Positions 8,272 through 16,466 of a stretch of 42,914 nt of DNA are shown here, piece by piece (the first letter of the stretch is position 1; each line of letters starts with the position of its first letter). The notes under the pieces were generated by a model. That model had not been told where the DNA came from. It saw nothing but the letters and a program-made list of their open reading frames with translations, and made no database searches. This DNA is from a virus. Where the stretch lies: the IMG/VR virus record IMGVR_UViG_3300021594_000673, positions 1 to 42,914 of that record. One strand, given 5' to 3'. A program made the translations under genes and the position numbers.

Positions 8272-8286
8272 TTTTTTAATATTATA

Positions 8287-8294
8287 CATAAATA
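8287..8294 (-). promoter_or_regulatory. TATTTATG motif, putative phage promoter
   Basis: On the minus strand TATTTATG ends 15 bases upstream of the lipoprotein ATG. Confidence 0.35.
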
Positions 8295-8317
8295 TATGGT
8301 AATTGTCAATAAGACAA

Positions 8318-8866
8318 TTAAATAAATTTTGATTGGAATTGGTAATGCCACACGTCTAATGGATTGAGGACATAAAAGTCATCTCCATAATTGAAACCTT
8401 GAATACAACTATAAACTGAACCATCAGTCAACGTAAATGTATCACAAACAATTTCTATTTTAGACAAATCAATTTTTTCATCCAAGTAAATAATTTCATC
8501 TAACAGCGAACCTTTCTGTTTACGTACTACTAAAAGATGTATAGTATCAGGAATTGCATTTTCTTCATGTTCCTCAAAATCAATTATTGTTTTTAATTCT
8601 GAAAGTTTTCGGTCAAAAACAATTTTATCAAATTCATCGTAAATTGTGATTTTTGATTCTTCAGGAATTGCACCATCAATAATGTCAATGTCACAAATGT
8701 CTGACCATTCACAATTTAAAACATCGGTTAATTCGTTGAAAATTGTCTCAGAAACTGAAATGTTAGTTTCTTTTGAAAAGTTAATAATTTTTTTTCTTTG
8801 TTCATTGGAAACGGAACCCAATGAAATTTTTTGACTAATGCCTGAAATTACTACGTTATATTTCAT
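8318..8866 (-). CDS. hypothetical protein, paralogue of 25476-26084
   Basis: The 182-residue acidic protein starts MKYNVVISGISQKISLGSVS. It shares a layout with the product of 25476-26084: MKY start, a (S/T)-(N/D)-E-Q helix, a W-containing stretch, DIDI(I/W)DG, then a beta strand ending in a D-(E/D)-x-(D/G)-K-x-V turn. The two are probably paralogues of an unnamed phage family. Confidence 0.5.
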   Translation of the reverse strand: MKYNVVISGISQKISLGSVSNEQRKKIINFSKETNISVSETIFNELTDVLNCEWSDICDIDIIDGAIPEESKITIYDEFDKIVFDRKLSELKTIIDFEEHEENAIPDTIHLLVVRKQKGSLLDEIIYLDEKIDLSKIEIVCDTFTLTDGSVYSCIQGFNYGDDFYVLNPLDVWHYQFQSKFI

Positions 8867-8903
8867 ATGAAGTTAATAAGGATAATTGTTAAAAATTATA
8901 TAA

Positions 8904-9353
8904 TCAAATTTCAGTTACGTAAGCATTTTCATCTAAAAACTCAGAATCATACACTTCACGACTATTTGGTCTTTCAGGACCATCAAAACAACCTATATAA
9001 CCATCATACACTTGTCGTTCAACAGATTCTTTATTGTAACTAAATGTGTTAGTTATTGTTTCATACTTAACCCATAGTTTTTCTTTAACCTCAAATATAA
9101 CTTCATATTCTTTTCTTTTGGGTCTAATAATTTCATCAGGTGAGCTTACACGTGGATTTAAATTAATTAACTCATCAAAAAAAGAAGTATTTTCATTAGT
9201 ATAGCTAATACTCAAATATTTACAAAATTGTTTTGCTTTGGACTCATTGTACTCACCTTCAAAGTCTTGTAAAAAATCAAATAGTAAATCATTCGGAACA
9301 CCAGCAAATGGGTCAGACGTTTCTTCTTTTAAGATTTGACGAATTTTTTTCAT
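8904..9353 (-). CDS. tagged acidic protein, unknown function
   Basis: The product of 149 residues starts MKKIRQILKEETSDPF, a short tag with LKE|E as a possible protease site, like other tagged proteins in this window. The rest is acidic, with no motif. The start overlaps the stop of the upstream GAF-like gene (ATGA), so translation is probably coupled. Confidence 0.5.
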   Translation of the reverse strand: MKKIRQILKEETSDPFAGVPNDLLFDFLQDFEGEYNESKAKQFCKYLSISYTNENTSFFDELINLNPRVSSPDEIIRPKRKEYEVIFEVKEKLWVKYETITNTFSYNKESVERQVYDGYIGCFDGPERPNSREVYDSEFLDENAYVTEI

Positions 9354-9970
9354 AAGTATTGTGTTAAAGAACTACTTTCAGCAGTATATTGTTTTTTAAA
9401 TTGTTCACTGAATTGACCATCAGTTAAATATTCTTCAGGTATTTCACTGAATACCCAATCAAGAGCCATTATACCTGTTAAATGATTTGCCTTATCAAAG
9501 ATTGGAACTGCGGCGTGTGAAAATGTACCATTACTCAAAATTAAAGAACGAATTGCAAAATCAGGAAGTTCTTCAACATCGTGATAGAACATTTTATATT
9601 CCATCGTATCTCTGATATATCCTGTGAAGTTACTGATTAAAACTCCTTGATATTTTTCGGCTTTTCTTTCCAACCCTTCAGAACATCTTTCATACGTTAT
9701 TGACGTTCGCTGCATTGGAGATGATGTATAGAAATTTCCACCGTTATGGAATTGCCAAACATACACTCTATCTGCATTGTATTTTCTTCTCAATTCTCTT
9801 AAAGCGTAATGAACAATTTCGTCATGTTCAATTTGCTTCATTAATTGTTTTTTAGAAAATTGTTCTTTTACTTTTTCAGCCCTTCTTCTAAAATATCCCG
9901 CAGTAATAAGCGCAATAAATATTGATGTGAATGATGTTAAAAGTACCTCAATTATTTTTGACCAATCCAT
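9350..9970 (-). CDS. membrane-anchored GAF-like protein
   Basis: Residues 8-27 are a membrane segment (VLLTSFTSIFIALITAGYF), followed by a basic helix RRRAEKVKEQF and a GAF-like domain: ADRVYVWQFHNGGNF, ISNFTGYIRDTMEY, AAVPIFDKANHLTGIMALDW. GAF domains bind small ligands; the ligand here is unknown. A TATTTATA box (9989-9996) precedes the gene. Confidence 0.5.
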   Translation of the reverse strand: MDWSKIIEVLLTSFTSIFIALITAGYFRRRAEKVKEQFSKKQLMKQIEHDEIVHYALRELRRKYNADRVYVWQFHNGGNFYTSSPMQRTSITYERCSEGLERKAEKYQGVLISNFTGYIRDTMEYKMFYHDVEELPDFAIRSLILSNGTFSHAAVPIFDKANHLTGIMALDWVFSEIPEEYLTDGQFSEQFKKQYTAESSSLTQYL

Positions 9971-9988
9971 ATTTTTTTTGTACTAATT

Positions 9989-9996
9989 TATAAATA
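9989..9996 (-). promoter_or_regulatory. TATTTATA motif, putative phage promoter
   Basis: On the minus strand TATTTATA ends 18 bases upstream of the ATG at 9970. Confidence 0.35.
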
Positions 9997-10035
9997 TTAC
10001 AAATTGCAAACTAAATTAGTATTTTAATAAAAATT

Positions 10036-10992
10036 TTAATAATTCACTAAGGGATAATCGCGTGCATCTGATTGTTCAGTTTCAGGTTCCATTGCATAAT
10101 CTACCCCTTGTTCCTCACCTGGTTCTATTAATTCTCTTATGGGTGTTTCAGACAATTTCTCTTCTCTAACATTGTTTTCGTAGGATTTAGTCCAAAATTC
10201 ACCACCAATTTCTTTATTAGACGTAACTTCAGAAGAAGTAATTGTTTTTTTCAAAACATCTATTACTTCACCGTCCAAATCAGTAAATAACGAGTCAATT
10301 CTATCATCAGCAGAATTCCAAAACGAAATATCATAAGGTTTTTTTTGGGAATCAATCCAAGAATGGAAGGCAGTTTTAACCCCTGTTTCTTTGTTTATAC
10401 AATAAACTAATATGGATAATTCAGTATATCTAAAAAATTGATTTGGGTTGTGTTTTGATGCGGTACACCATCTTGTATTGGCACCATATTTTACAGAAGC
10501 TTCATATGTTAAGGGTCTAAGAACCAACCATTTTTCCGTTTCAAGTTCAACACTTATTTGTTTAGAATATTCTTTAATTAAATTTTTAACTGATATTAAG
10601 TTAACAATCTTTTCAATTTCTTGAATATTTTTCAAATTATTTATGTCGACATTATTAATTTGATTTTTTTCATACGAATCCATAAAATCCAACATAGTCT
10701 CAAGTTCGCTAACTCTTATTTGTTCTATCATGTGGTAAATAGTAAAAAGAGTCCCCTTACCAAAAGTATTTATTTTATTTTTCAAACTTGGAACTCTTTG
10801 TACCAATTCTCTTCTATAGTCATCAATTTCATGAGGATTATCAGTCCTTGTCCTATAACTATTGTTAACTATCTGTGTCAACATTGGTAAAAATTTATTA
10901 GTTTTGGATGAGTCTATCAGTTCCAAAACATCTAACATTGAAATCTTCATCCAATCAGGGGCGGTTTCTCTAAATTCTTTTAATTTTGTCAT
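10036..10992 (-). CDS. YGxxTxWCT-motif phage protein
   Basis: I start at the ATG at 10992 (MTKLKEFRETAPDWMK), which follows the promoter at 11010-11041; the longer in-frame start would lie inside that promoter. The core motif is VKYGANTRWCTASK, also found (YYGAGTKWCTTMK) in the product of 20372-22006. Upstream of it both have a (V/R)L(I/R)(V/P) strand. The family recurs in phages but I know of no proven function. The C-terminal 45 residues are Glu-rich and probably disordered. Confidence 0.5.
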   Translation of the reverse strand: MTKLKEFRETAPDWMKISMLDVLELIDSSKTNKFLPMLTQIVNNSYRTRTDNPHEIDDYRRELVQRVPSLKNKINTFGKGTLFTIYHMIEQIRVSELETMLDFMDSYEKNQINNVDINNLKNIQEIEKIVNLISVKNLIKEYSKQISVELETEKWLVLRPLTYEASVKYGANTRWCTASKHNPNQFFRYTELSILVYCINKETGVKTAFHSWIDSQKKPYDISFWNSADDRIDSLFTDLDGEVIDVLKKTITSSEVTSNKEIGGEFWTKSYENNVREEKLSETPIRELIEPGEEQGVDYAMEPETEQSDARDYPLVNY

Positions 10993-11009
10993 GATTAAAT
11001 TATTTGATA

Positions 11010-11041
11010 CAAAGATAGTAAATAAAAAAAACCGAGTCAAA
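11010..11041 (-). promoter_or_regulatory. Bacteroidota-type promoter
   Basis: On the minus strand TTTG, exactly 20 bases, then TATCTTTG, reading into the gene at 10036-10992. Its -33 box overlaps the terminator hairpin of the tRNA unit upstream. Confidence 0.7.
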
Positions 11042-11052
11042 TAACTTGGTTC
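11025..11052 (-). terminator. intrinsic terminator of tRNA unit
   Basis: On the minus strand AACCAAGT pairs with ACTCGGTT (8 bp with one G-T) around a short loop, followed by a T run, just after tRNA-Ser(GCT). Confidence 0.6.
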
Positions 11053-11060
11053 TTTTTCTG

Positions 11061-11148
11061 CGGAAGATGAGGGACTCGAACCCCCGCGCCAATTTCTCAG
11101 CCTAACAGTTTAGCAAACTGCCCCCTTCACCGACTTGGGTAATCTTCC
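11061..11148 (-). tRNA. tRNA-Ser(GCT)
   Basis: Acceptor GGAAGAT/ATCTTCC with discriminator G, anticodon loop TTGCTAA on stem GCAGT/ACTGT, long variable arm as expected for Ser, T loop TTCGAGT. Reads AGC/AGU. Confidence 0.9.
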
Positions 11149-11149
11149 A

Positions 11150-11184
11150 AAAAAAAAAATCTTGGGTTGGTGTCCCAAGATTTT
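11150..11184 (-). terminator. hairpin/terminator between two tRNA-Ser genes
   Basis: ATCTTGGG and CCCAAGAT pair and are followed on the minus strand by a run of T. It would end or attenuate transcripts between tRNA-Ser(TGA) and tRNA-Ser(GCT). Confidence 0.65.
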
Positions 11185-11273
11185 GCGGAGGCTTAGGGAT
11201 TCGAACCCCAGGATGCCTTTCAACATCTTCAGTTTTCAAGACTGACGCAATCGACCGCTCTGCCAAACCTCCG
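11185..11273 (-). tRNA. tRNA-Ser(TGA)
   Basis: Acceptor CGGAGGT/GCCTCCG, anticodon stem TCAGT/ACTGA with loop CTTGAAA, long variable arm, T loop TTCGAAT. Reads UCA and relatives. Confidence 0.9.
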
Positions 11274-11282
11274 TATTTTTTT

Positions 11283-11358
11283 GTGTCTCCGACAGGATTC
11301 GAACCTGTGACCTACTGCTTAGAAGGCAGTTGCTCTATCCAGCTGAGCTACGAAGACA
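11283..11358 (-). tRNA. tRNA-Arg(TCT)
   Basis: Acceptor TGTCTTC/GGAGACA, anticodon stem CTGC/GCAG with loop CTTCTAA, T loop TTCGAAT. Reads AGA. Confidence 0.9.
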
Positions 11359-11375
11359 TGTTTATAATTACAAAA

Positions 11376-11555
11376 CTAAACCTTTTTTACGTAATATCTA
11401 TAACCTGAATCAGAATTTTTTGTTAAAATTTCCGCCATTTTAATAGCAACATCACTATTTTCAAACTCCCAAACCTCATCATTGTTGTCTAATAAGATAA
11501 CTGGTAATTCAATACCATTAGTATTTTTCATCAATTTTACAATACAATATGCCAT
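11376..11555 (-). CDS. small hypothetical protein, 59 aa
   Basis: An ORF starting MAYCIVKLMKNTNGIELPVI lies between the membrane-protein gene and tRNA-Arg, four bases after the upstream stop. It has a helix AIKMAEILTK and ends YRYYVKKV before TAG, one of only two TAG stops I find in the window; readthrough would run into the tRNA. Its tight operon position supports it as a real gene. Confidence 0.55.
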   Translation of the reverse strand: MAYCIVKLMKNTNGIELPVILLDNNDEVWEFENSDVAIKMAEILTKNSDSGYRYYVKKV

Positions 11556-11559
11556 AGTC

Positions 11560-11913
11560 TTATTTAATAAATAATTGTACTAATATTATAAGAAAAGAAA
11601 GGAATAAAGACAGCATTGTTTTGAAATTAATTGTCTCATCCATAATACTATGACTTAAAATTGCAAATATAATTATACCAATAGAAAACCCTAAAAATCT
11701 TTGTGGCCACAGCAATCCATCAAATGCTTTTACACCATAATTTGTACCATAGATATAAAGATAACTAATTGGAATACCAACAAGGGATAATAAAAAGGTA
11801 TTCTTTTTGAACCACTCATTAAAGAATTGTCCATTCAGTTGAAACCAAACCAAAACTTGGCTTAACGCAAATATTCCAAAACAAAACAAAAAGTTTTTTA
11901 AATTTATATTCAT
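11560..11913 (-). CDS. small four-helix membrane protein
   Basis: The 117-residue product has about four hydrophobic helices (near residues 7-24, 40-56, 70-87 and 96-115) with short loops (WFQLNGQFF, YGTNYGVKAFDGLLWPQRF). I recognise no transport signature. It starts two bases after tRNA-Ile(CAT), so it is probably co-transcribed with the tRNAs from 12711. Confidence 0.55.
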   Translation of the reverse strand: MNINLKNFLFCFGIFALSQVLVWFQLNGQFFNEWFKKNTFLLSLVGIPISYLYIYGTNYGVKAFDGLLWPQRFLGFSIGIIIFAILSHSIMDETINFKTMLSLFLSFLIILVQLFIK

Positions 11914-11914
11914 G

Positions 11915-11990
11915 GTGGACCCTACAGGGCTTGAACCTGTGACCTACTGATTATGAGTCAGCCGCTCTAACCAACTGAGCTAAGGGTCCA
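11915..11990 (-). tRNA. tRNA with CAT anticodon, tRNA-Ile2-like
   Basis: Acceptor TGGACCC/GGGTCCA, anticodon loop CTCATAA inside GACTCATAATC, which matches the anticodon arm of bacterial tRNA-Ile2 whose C34 is changed to lysidine by TilS to read AUA. Elongator Met is the alternative. Confidence 0.8.
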
Positions 11991-11994
11991 AAAA

Positions 11995-12294
11995 TTATTT
12001 AGATGTAGTATCCGTCTTTGGTATTACTGTTGGTTTTACCACAGGTTTTACGGTTGGTATTACCACAGGTTTGATTTGTATTCTAACAGTGTCACGTATT
12101 ACTCTTGTGACTTCTCTATCCATGTAGAATGTATCGTGAACTGATTCATTTTTGCGGTCCATTACGTTAACGTTGACAACAGGTTCAGAACTACAAGAAC
12201 GAAACATGGCACCAAAAATAATGCTGGCAAATAATGTTGTGATTATAAAGACCAACATTCCTAATCTATACGTATTTTTAAATGACTTGTTCAT
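11995..12294 (-). CDS. membrane-anchored protein with VKP/VIP repeats
   Basis: The 99-residue product has one N-terminal membrane helix (LGMLVFIITTLFASIIFGA), then a periplasm-type region ending in short Val-Pro repeats (KPVVIPTVKPVVKPTVIPK). Topology and stiff Pro-rich tail would suit a spanin-like or envelope-spanning protein, but I cannot support that. It sits one base after the upstream stop codon. Confidence 0.5.
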   Translation of the reverse strand: MNKSFKNTYRLGMLVFIITTLFASIIFGAMFRSCSSEPVVNVNVMDRKNESVHDTFYMDREVTRVIRDTVRIQIKPVVIPTVKPVVKPTVIPKTDTTSK

Positions 12295-12295
12295 A

Positions 12296-12703
12296 TTATT
12301 TTTGTAAATTATTAATTATATTTTTAAGTGAGTGTTTAATGTTTACTTCTACTTCTGATTCCAATTTAAGACATCTTTTTTCTTGTTCTTGGTTGAATGT
12401 TGCCATTACCCTTTCATATGTCTTTTCATCAAGATGTATTGAATAACTATAAATATGGTTGATGATTTGAACTGTTCGTCCTTGTATAATTACAAAGATA
12501 TTTGAATCATCATTTTTAATGTATCTTTTTGCCGTTAATGGTGATACAATAAGTTCTGATTCGGGATTACCGATTAATTTCTGACAAATTGAAAAACATT
12601 CTTTCCCGTGAGTAGACTTATCTAATGTACGATAGTCCAACTTACGTGTAATATCAATGGCGATTCTCTGAAGAAACCTTTTAAAGGTATGTTTATATTC
12701 CAT
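12296..12703 (-). CDS. hypothetical protein, 135 aa
   Basis: A basic, helical protein starting MEYKHTFKRFLQRIAIDITR with no recognised motif. It is the first gene of the unit that carries the four tRNAs at 11061-11990 and has its own host-type promoter. Confidence 0.5.
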   Translation of the reverse strand: MEYKHTFKRFLQRIAIDITRKLDYRTLDKSTHGKECFSICQKLIGNPESELIVSPLTAKRYIKNDDSNIFVIIQGRTVQIINHIYSYSIHLDEKTYERVMATFNQEQEKRCLKLESEVEVNIKHSLKNIINNLQK

Positions 12704-12710
12704 ATTGGAA

Positions 12711-12742
12711 CAAAGGTAATAACAAACTTTATTAAAAACAAA
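12711..12742 (-). promoter_or_regulatory. Bacteroidota-type promoter
   Basis: On the minus strand TTTG, exactly 20 bases, then TACCTTTG, eight bases before the ATG at 12703. It probably drives the whole gene/tRNA unit down to 11061. Confidence 0.7.
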
Positions 12743-12761
12743 TATATTTTAAAATATAATG

Positions 12762-13838
12762 TTAGAATCTATATCCTGTTCTCACTAAATAGTAATTAGA
12801 GCTACCTTTATTTGTTAACCCATTGACTGTAATGGTTTGTGTCCCTGAATAGGTTGATTTCAAATTACTTGTTGATGTACTGATTGTACTCCATTCAGTC
12901 GGTGTAAAAATTCTATAATTAACAACACCTGATTTCCAACCAACACCAATAATTTTCATATAAATTACATAAACATCTGTTATAGATAAATTATCATCAT
13001 TATTAACATCCATTCTATAATAATCACGTGAATTAAACGATTGTTCAATTACTTTAGTATTAAATAATTTTGCATCATTAACAATTGGTGATGATATTGT
13101 TAGAGTACTGATTCTCAATTGAAAATCATATAAGGTAGCGTCTCTAGTTGAACTTAAACTAAACTTACCATTTGCATCTGTTGTTACGCTATTTAAAGAA
13201 GTGTAAGTAACATCAGTTTTTAATTTACTATATAACTCTACGGGAATACTTTGAATACCAGTTCCTTCTGAATTATAGATATATCCTGTATAACTAAATG
13301 GGTCAGTCGCACCTACAATTCTTGTTTTGAAATCAAATGTATTTCCATATGAGTATGTACCACATATTACAGGAGAACCTGAATATTGCATTACAAATCT
13401 CATATATACTTCACCGTTATAAACAGATGTTGGAACGGTGAAACTTGCGGTAACTGTTTTGGTACCTGTCCATTGATAATTAGAACTATGGACCAACTCA
13501 CCGGCATCGGTTAAAACACCATTACCGTTAAAATCAATCCATAGTTTGAAATACTCCATGTAGTTACCGTTGGTAACCCCTGTATATGAAATAGAAATAC
13601 TTTGACCCGCTTTAATTCTTGGGACAGTATCTTTGGTGTATGTATAATCATAATAACCCGCAGGACTACCACCAGATGTATTACTAAATCCTGTACTTCC
13701 TGCAAATGTTTTTCCATTAATACTCACACTTGAAACATATTCACAACAAAAACTTGTTGGTCTACTAGCACATAATGGTGATTGAGAATATGACTTCAGT
13801 GATATGAAAAAAGTTAATATGAATATAATCCACTTCAT
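12762..13838 (-). CDS. secreted GEVED and dockerin-like protein
   Basis: A signal peptide (MKWIIFILTFFISLKSYSQ) leads a GEVED-type domain (about residues 30-175: KLWIDFNGNGVLTDAGELV, then the MRFVMQYS strand), a CNA-B-like beta domain (residues 180-265, with VTTDANGKFSLSS) and a dockerin/EF-hand-like loop DVNNDDNLSITDVYVIY. The last two modules are homologous to parts of the product of 17582-19480. No T9SS sorting domain is seen here. Likely exposed on the host surface or secreted. Its ATG overlaps the end of the upstream gene. Confidence 0.65.
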   Translation of the reverse strand: MKWIIFILTFFISLKSYSQSPLCASRPTSFCCEYVSSVSINGKTFAGSTGFSNTSGGSPAGYYDYTYTKDTVPRIKAGQSISISYTGVTNGNYMEYFKLWIDFNGNGVLTDAGELVHSSNYQWTGTKTVTASFTVPTSVYNGEVYMRFVMQYSGSPVICGTYSYGNTFDFKTRIVGATDPFSYTGYIYNSEGTGIQSIPVELYSKLKTDVTYTSLNSVTTDANGKFSLSSTRDATLYDFQLRISTLTISSPIVNDAKLFNTKVIEQSFNSRDYYRMDVNNDDNLSITDVYVIYMKIIGVGWKSGVVNYRIFTPTEWSTISTSTSNLKSTYSGTQTITVNGLTNKGSSNYYLVRTGYRF

Positions 13839-14293
13839 TATATTTTAGAAATACCGTCTTGTAATGATTTTTTAACTGCTGATGCAAAAACGCTTTTTTC
13901 AAATGGTAAATTTTCATCTTTTAATTCTGCAAAAGATGCTTTAACTGAAAGTTTTGCGGTACCCTCACCAACATAAACTTTATCATTGATAACGATTTCG
14001 GTTTTTACAATTGTATTTTTCTTTCTAATCATAAACGGACCAATGTTAATACCAACAGTCGGAGCTTCAATTGATGTGATGTTAACTACAACAGGTTTAC
14101 CATCAGTACAGATTGTAAATTTTTCACCCAACAACTCTTCAGTCATTTGTTTTATACCGAAAGTGAATCTTTTTGATGAAAGGTCAGGATTTTCAGTTTT
14201 GTTGTTAACTTCTTTGACTGTGTAACAGTCCTGTGCGTTTAGGTTGATTATACCCGTGAGTATAATACCTAATAGTATAATTGTGTTTTTCAT
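13838..14293 (-). CDS. small secreted protein of the CsgG-like operon
   Basis: A signal peptide (MKNTIILLGIILTGIINLNAQ) precedes about 130 residues with a beta-rich middle (VVVNITSIEAPTVGINIGPF, KTEIVINDKVYVGEG) and a helical end. I do not recognise the family; its position between CsgG-like and surface genes suggests an accessory secretion or lipoprotein-like partner. It starts four bases after the 600-residue gene. Confidence 0.45.
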   Translation of the reverse strand: MKNTIILLGIILTGIINLNAQDCYTVKEVNNKTENPDLSSKRFTFGIKQMTEELLGEKFTICTDGKPVVVNITSIEAPTVGINIGPFMIRKKNTIVKTEIVINDKVYVGEGTAKLSVKASFAELKDENLPFEKSVFASAVKKSLQDGISKI

Positions 14294-14297
14294 ATTT

Positions 14298-16100
14298 TTA
14301 TAACATTATTTTACCACCTGTTAATATCTGATATTGTAATACAGATTTACCAACTTCCCATGTTCCTGAGAAACTGACATTATATTTAAAGTTTTTTGAA
14401 ATTGAATAATCCCAAGAACTAAATGGGACTAACAATGTTCCTGATTGCCACCAAGTACCTTCATAGAATTTTGTAAAAGGTGAATATACCGCCAATAACA
14501 ACATATTACCTGATAAGTTTTTACTAACTTTAAACATGTAAAAACCACCACCAACAGCTGAAATATTATTAAATGATGTTTCAGCCATTGAACCTATGGT
14601 GTAGTTAAGACCACCCATAAGTGAAAATTTGTTAAATCTGTGAGATTCAAGAACTGTTGTTGTATTAAACAAATCATAATTAAAGTTAATCATTGTTGAA
14701 TTGGCGCAAATTAGAGTATTTGATTTAGCTTTATTCGTAAACGCTCCGTAAAAAGTAAGATTTGAGTTATTGATTGCGGTTGTAAAATTTAATAAAGCTC
14801 CCTTAGCTCTTGAATTATCAGTATTTGATTTTGTAACAGACATTGTTGCCTTAAATGAGTTCGCATTATCTTCAGCACTTCTAATTGCAACAATATCACC
14901 AGTTCCAATGATTGAACCCACTCTAATATTTGATTTTGCGCCTCCTTTACCTCCACCACCACTACCTTCTGATGCATTTGATGTTGAACCACCTGATGAG
15001 GCCTCAGCAGCGTTTGCAACTGAGTTGGTGGTTCCACCATTCCCACCTGATTTACTGTCCGTAGGAGTCGTTGTAGGGTCTGTTGTGTTGGTTTTTGTAT
15101 CAGTTCCACCTCCCGAACCACCGGAACCGCCTGTATTATTTGTATTTGACCCCGAATTCCCTGTATTTCCACCACCAGAACCTGAATTCCCCGTATTTGA
15201 CCCTGTATTCCCCGTATTTGTACCACCGGAACCACCTGTATTATTTGTATTTGACCCCGAATTCCCTGTATTTGTACCCGATTGGGTATTATTTCCCCCA
15301 TTTGACCCTGTATTTGTACCCGATTGGGTATTATTACCTGTATTTTGACCTGATTGTGTGGTATTACCTGAATTCCCCGTATTTGACCCTGAATTCCCTG
15401 TATTGGGCTCAGTTTTATTTGTATTTGGGCTCGTATTTGGTTGATTTTGAGCCGTATTACCCCCTACAGGTGAGCCAGACGGTTGATTTCCTCCTTCAGT
15501 TGATTGATTTGTACCTGATGAGCTTCCTCCTTCTGTCTTATTAGACCCTTGAGTTGAATTAGTTGTTGTTCCACCTCCTTGAGGTTGTCCTGAGGTTCCA
15601 CTTTCTTGATTATTTGATTTACTTCCTGAATTATTCTGTCCATTTTTGTTTTCTTTTGAACTTCCCCCACCACTACTGTTATCTGATGAGTTATTCACAC
15701 TATTTCCTAACGCAGTTCCTGCACTTTGAGAACTAACAGAACTAATTGAACTCGTTACGGACATTGTTGCCGCTGCTGTCACACTTGTTAGTGTTGAAAT
15801 AATGTTATTGGTAATAATTTGATTTGTATTGGTTTGTGTTTGTGTTTTTAAACCCTCACATGGTTGTGTTGATGCTGCGGATACTGAATACATCCACGCT
15901 GAAAATGTTCCGTTTTGAAAATCGGCTTGAGTAAACGTATTTGCTACTCCATAATAACTTATTGTTACTGAATTTTGACCCGAAGGTATGTAAACAGTAT
16001 TTGTTTTTTTAGAACAGGGGTCCACATACGAATATGAGAACCCCTGACCAAAACTAGCAGAGGATACTAACAATAATAATATTGAAAATATCCACTTCAT
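14298..16100 (-). CDS. large secreted repeat protein with C-terminal beta-barrel
   Basis: A signal peptide (MKWIFSILLLLVSSASFGQ) is followed by a short beta domain (SYSYVDPCSKKTNTVYI), a Ser/Thr helix-poor stretch, about 230 residues of Gly/Asn/Ser/Thr repeats (units like NTGNSGSNTGNSG and NNTGGSGG), then about 200 residues of beta strands (GGLNYTIGSMAETSFNN, closing LQYQILTGGKIML) that look like an outer-membrane barrel. The repeats give long misleading antisense ORFs. CsgG-like pores with Gly-rich secreted partners occur in some marine phages; here a link to adhesion or curli-like export is inference. Confidence 0.6.
   Translation of the reverse strand: MKWIFSILLLLVSSASFGQGFSYSYVDPCSKKTNTVYIPSGQNSVTISYYGVANTFTQADFQNGTFSAWMYSVSAASTQPCEGLKTQTQTNTNQIITNNIISTLTSVTAAATMSVTSSISSVSSQSAGTALGNSVNNSSDNSSGGGSSKENKNGQNNSGSKSNNQESGTSGQPQGGGTTTNSTQGSNKTEGGSSSGTNQSTEGGNQPSGSPVGGNTAQNQPNTSPNTNKTEPNTGNSGSNTGNSGNTTQSGQNTGNNTQSGTNTGSNGGNNTQSGTNTGNSGSNTNNTGGSGGTNTGNTGSNTGNSGSGGGNTGNSGSNTNNTGGSGGSGGGTDTKTNTTDPTTTPTDSKSGGNGGTTNSVANAAEASSGGSTSNASEGSGGGGKGGAKSNIRVGSIIGTGDIVAIRSAEDNANSFKATMSVTKSNTDNSRAKGALLNFTTAINNSNLTFYGAFTNKAKSNTLICANSTMINFNYDLFNTTTVLESHRFNKFSLMGGLNYTIGSMAETSFNNISAVGGGFYMFKVSKNLSGNMLLLAVYSPFTKFYEGTWWQSGTLLVPFSSWDYSISKNFKYNVSFSGTWEVGKSVLQYQILTGGKIML
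14985..15465. repeat. tandem Gly/Asn/Ser/Thr-coding repeats
   Basis: Short degenerate DNA repeats (for example CCCGAATTCCCTGTATTTG and CCACCGGAACCACCTGTA) recur many times inside the 600-residue gene. They encode the N-T-G-N-S-G units and are a likely site of length variation. Confidence 0.75.
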
Positions 16101-16465
16101 TAATCAACTGATGTTACGTTAGATAAAGATTGACCATCTTCTTCGTCAACTTTTTGAATCAACATTTTGTCTCTGTCTTCAGAGTTGAACCAATAGTCAA
16201 CAACTTTGTTTAAGTTACCAACAAAAGCACCTAACAAGATTAATAACAATTCTTTCCAATCTTCACCGATGGATACACCGAAGAAAACCGCTGAATTAAT
16301 ACCAGCGATAATGAAGAAGAATAAGAACAACACCGCCAAGGTGATTTTCCATCTATTATTTTGCATTTGTTGCAACATGTAGTAGAATCTGTTTTTGTCT
16401 TCTACTTTTACGAAATCAGGTTTATCTAAACCCAATGAATTTTTGATTTTGTCTTTAATAGCCAT
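16100..16465 (-). CDS. two-TM membrane protein of the CsgG-like operon
   Basis: The 121-residue protein has a cytosolic N-terminus (MAIKDKIKNSLGLDKPDF), two membrane helices (about residues 40-65 and 71-88, LLILLGAFVGNLNKVVDYWF) and an acidic tail. The pattern is holin-like in size, but the operon context points to an envelope role. Its stop overlaps the next ATG (TAATG), implying coupling. Confidence 0.5.
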   Translation of the reverse strand: MAIKDKIKNSLGLDKPDFVKVEDKNRFYYMLQQMQNNRWKITLAVLFLFFFIIAGINSAVFFGVSIGEDWKELLLILLGAFVGNLNKVVDYWFNSEDRDKMLIQKVDEEDGQSLSNVTSVD

Positions 16466-16466
16466 T

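Noticed and set aside
14770-15348. 192-residue plus-strand ORF rich in Pro, Phe and Val
   Set aside because: It is the antisense of the Gly/Asn/Ser/Thr repeat tract of the secreted 600-residue protein; composition is explained by the repeats.
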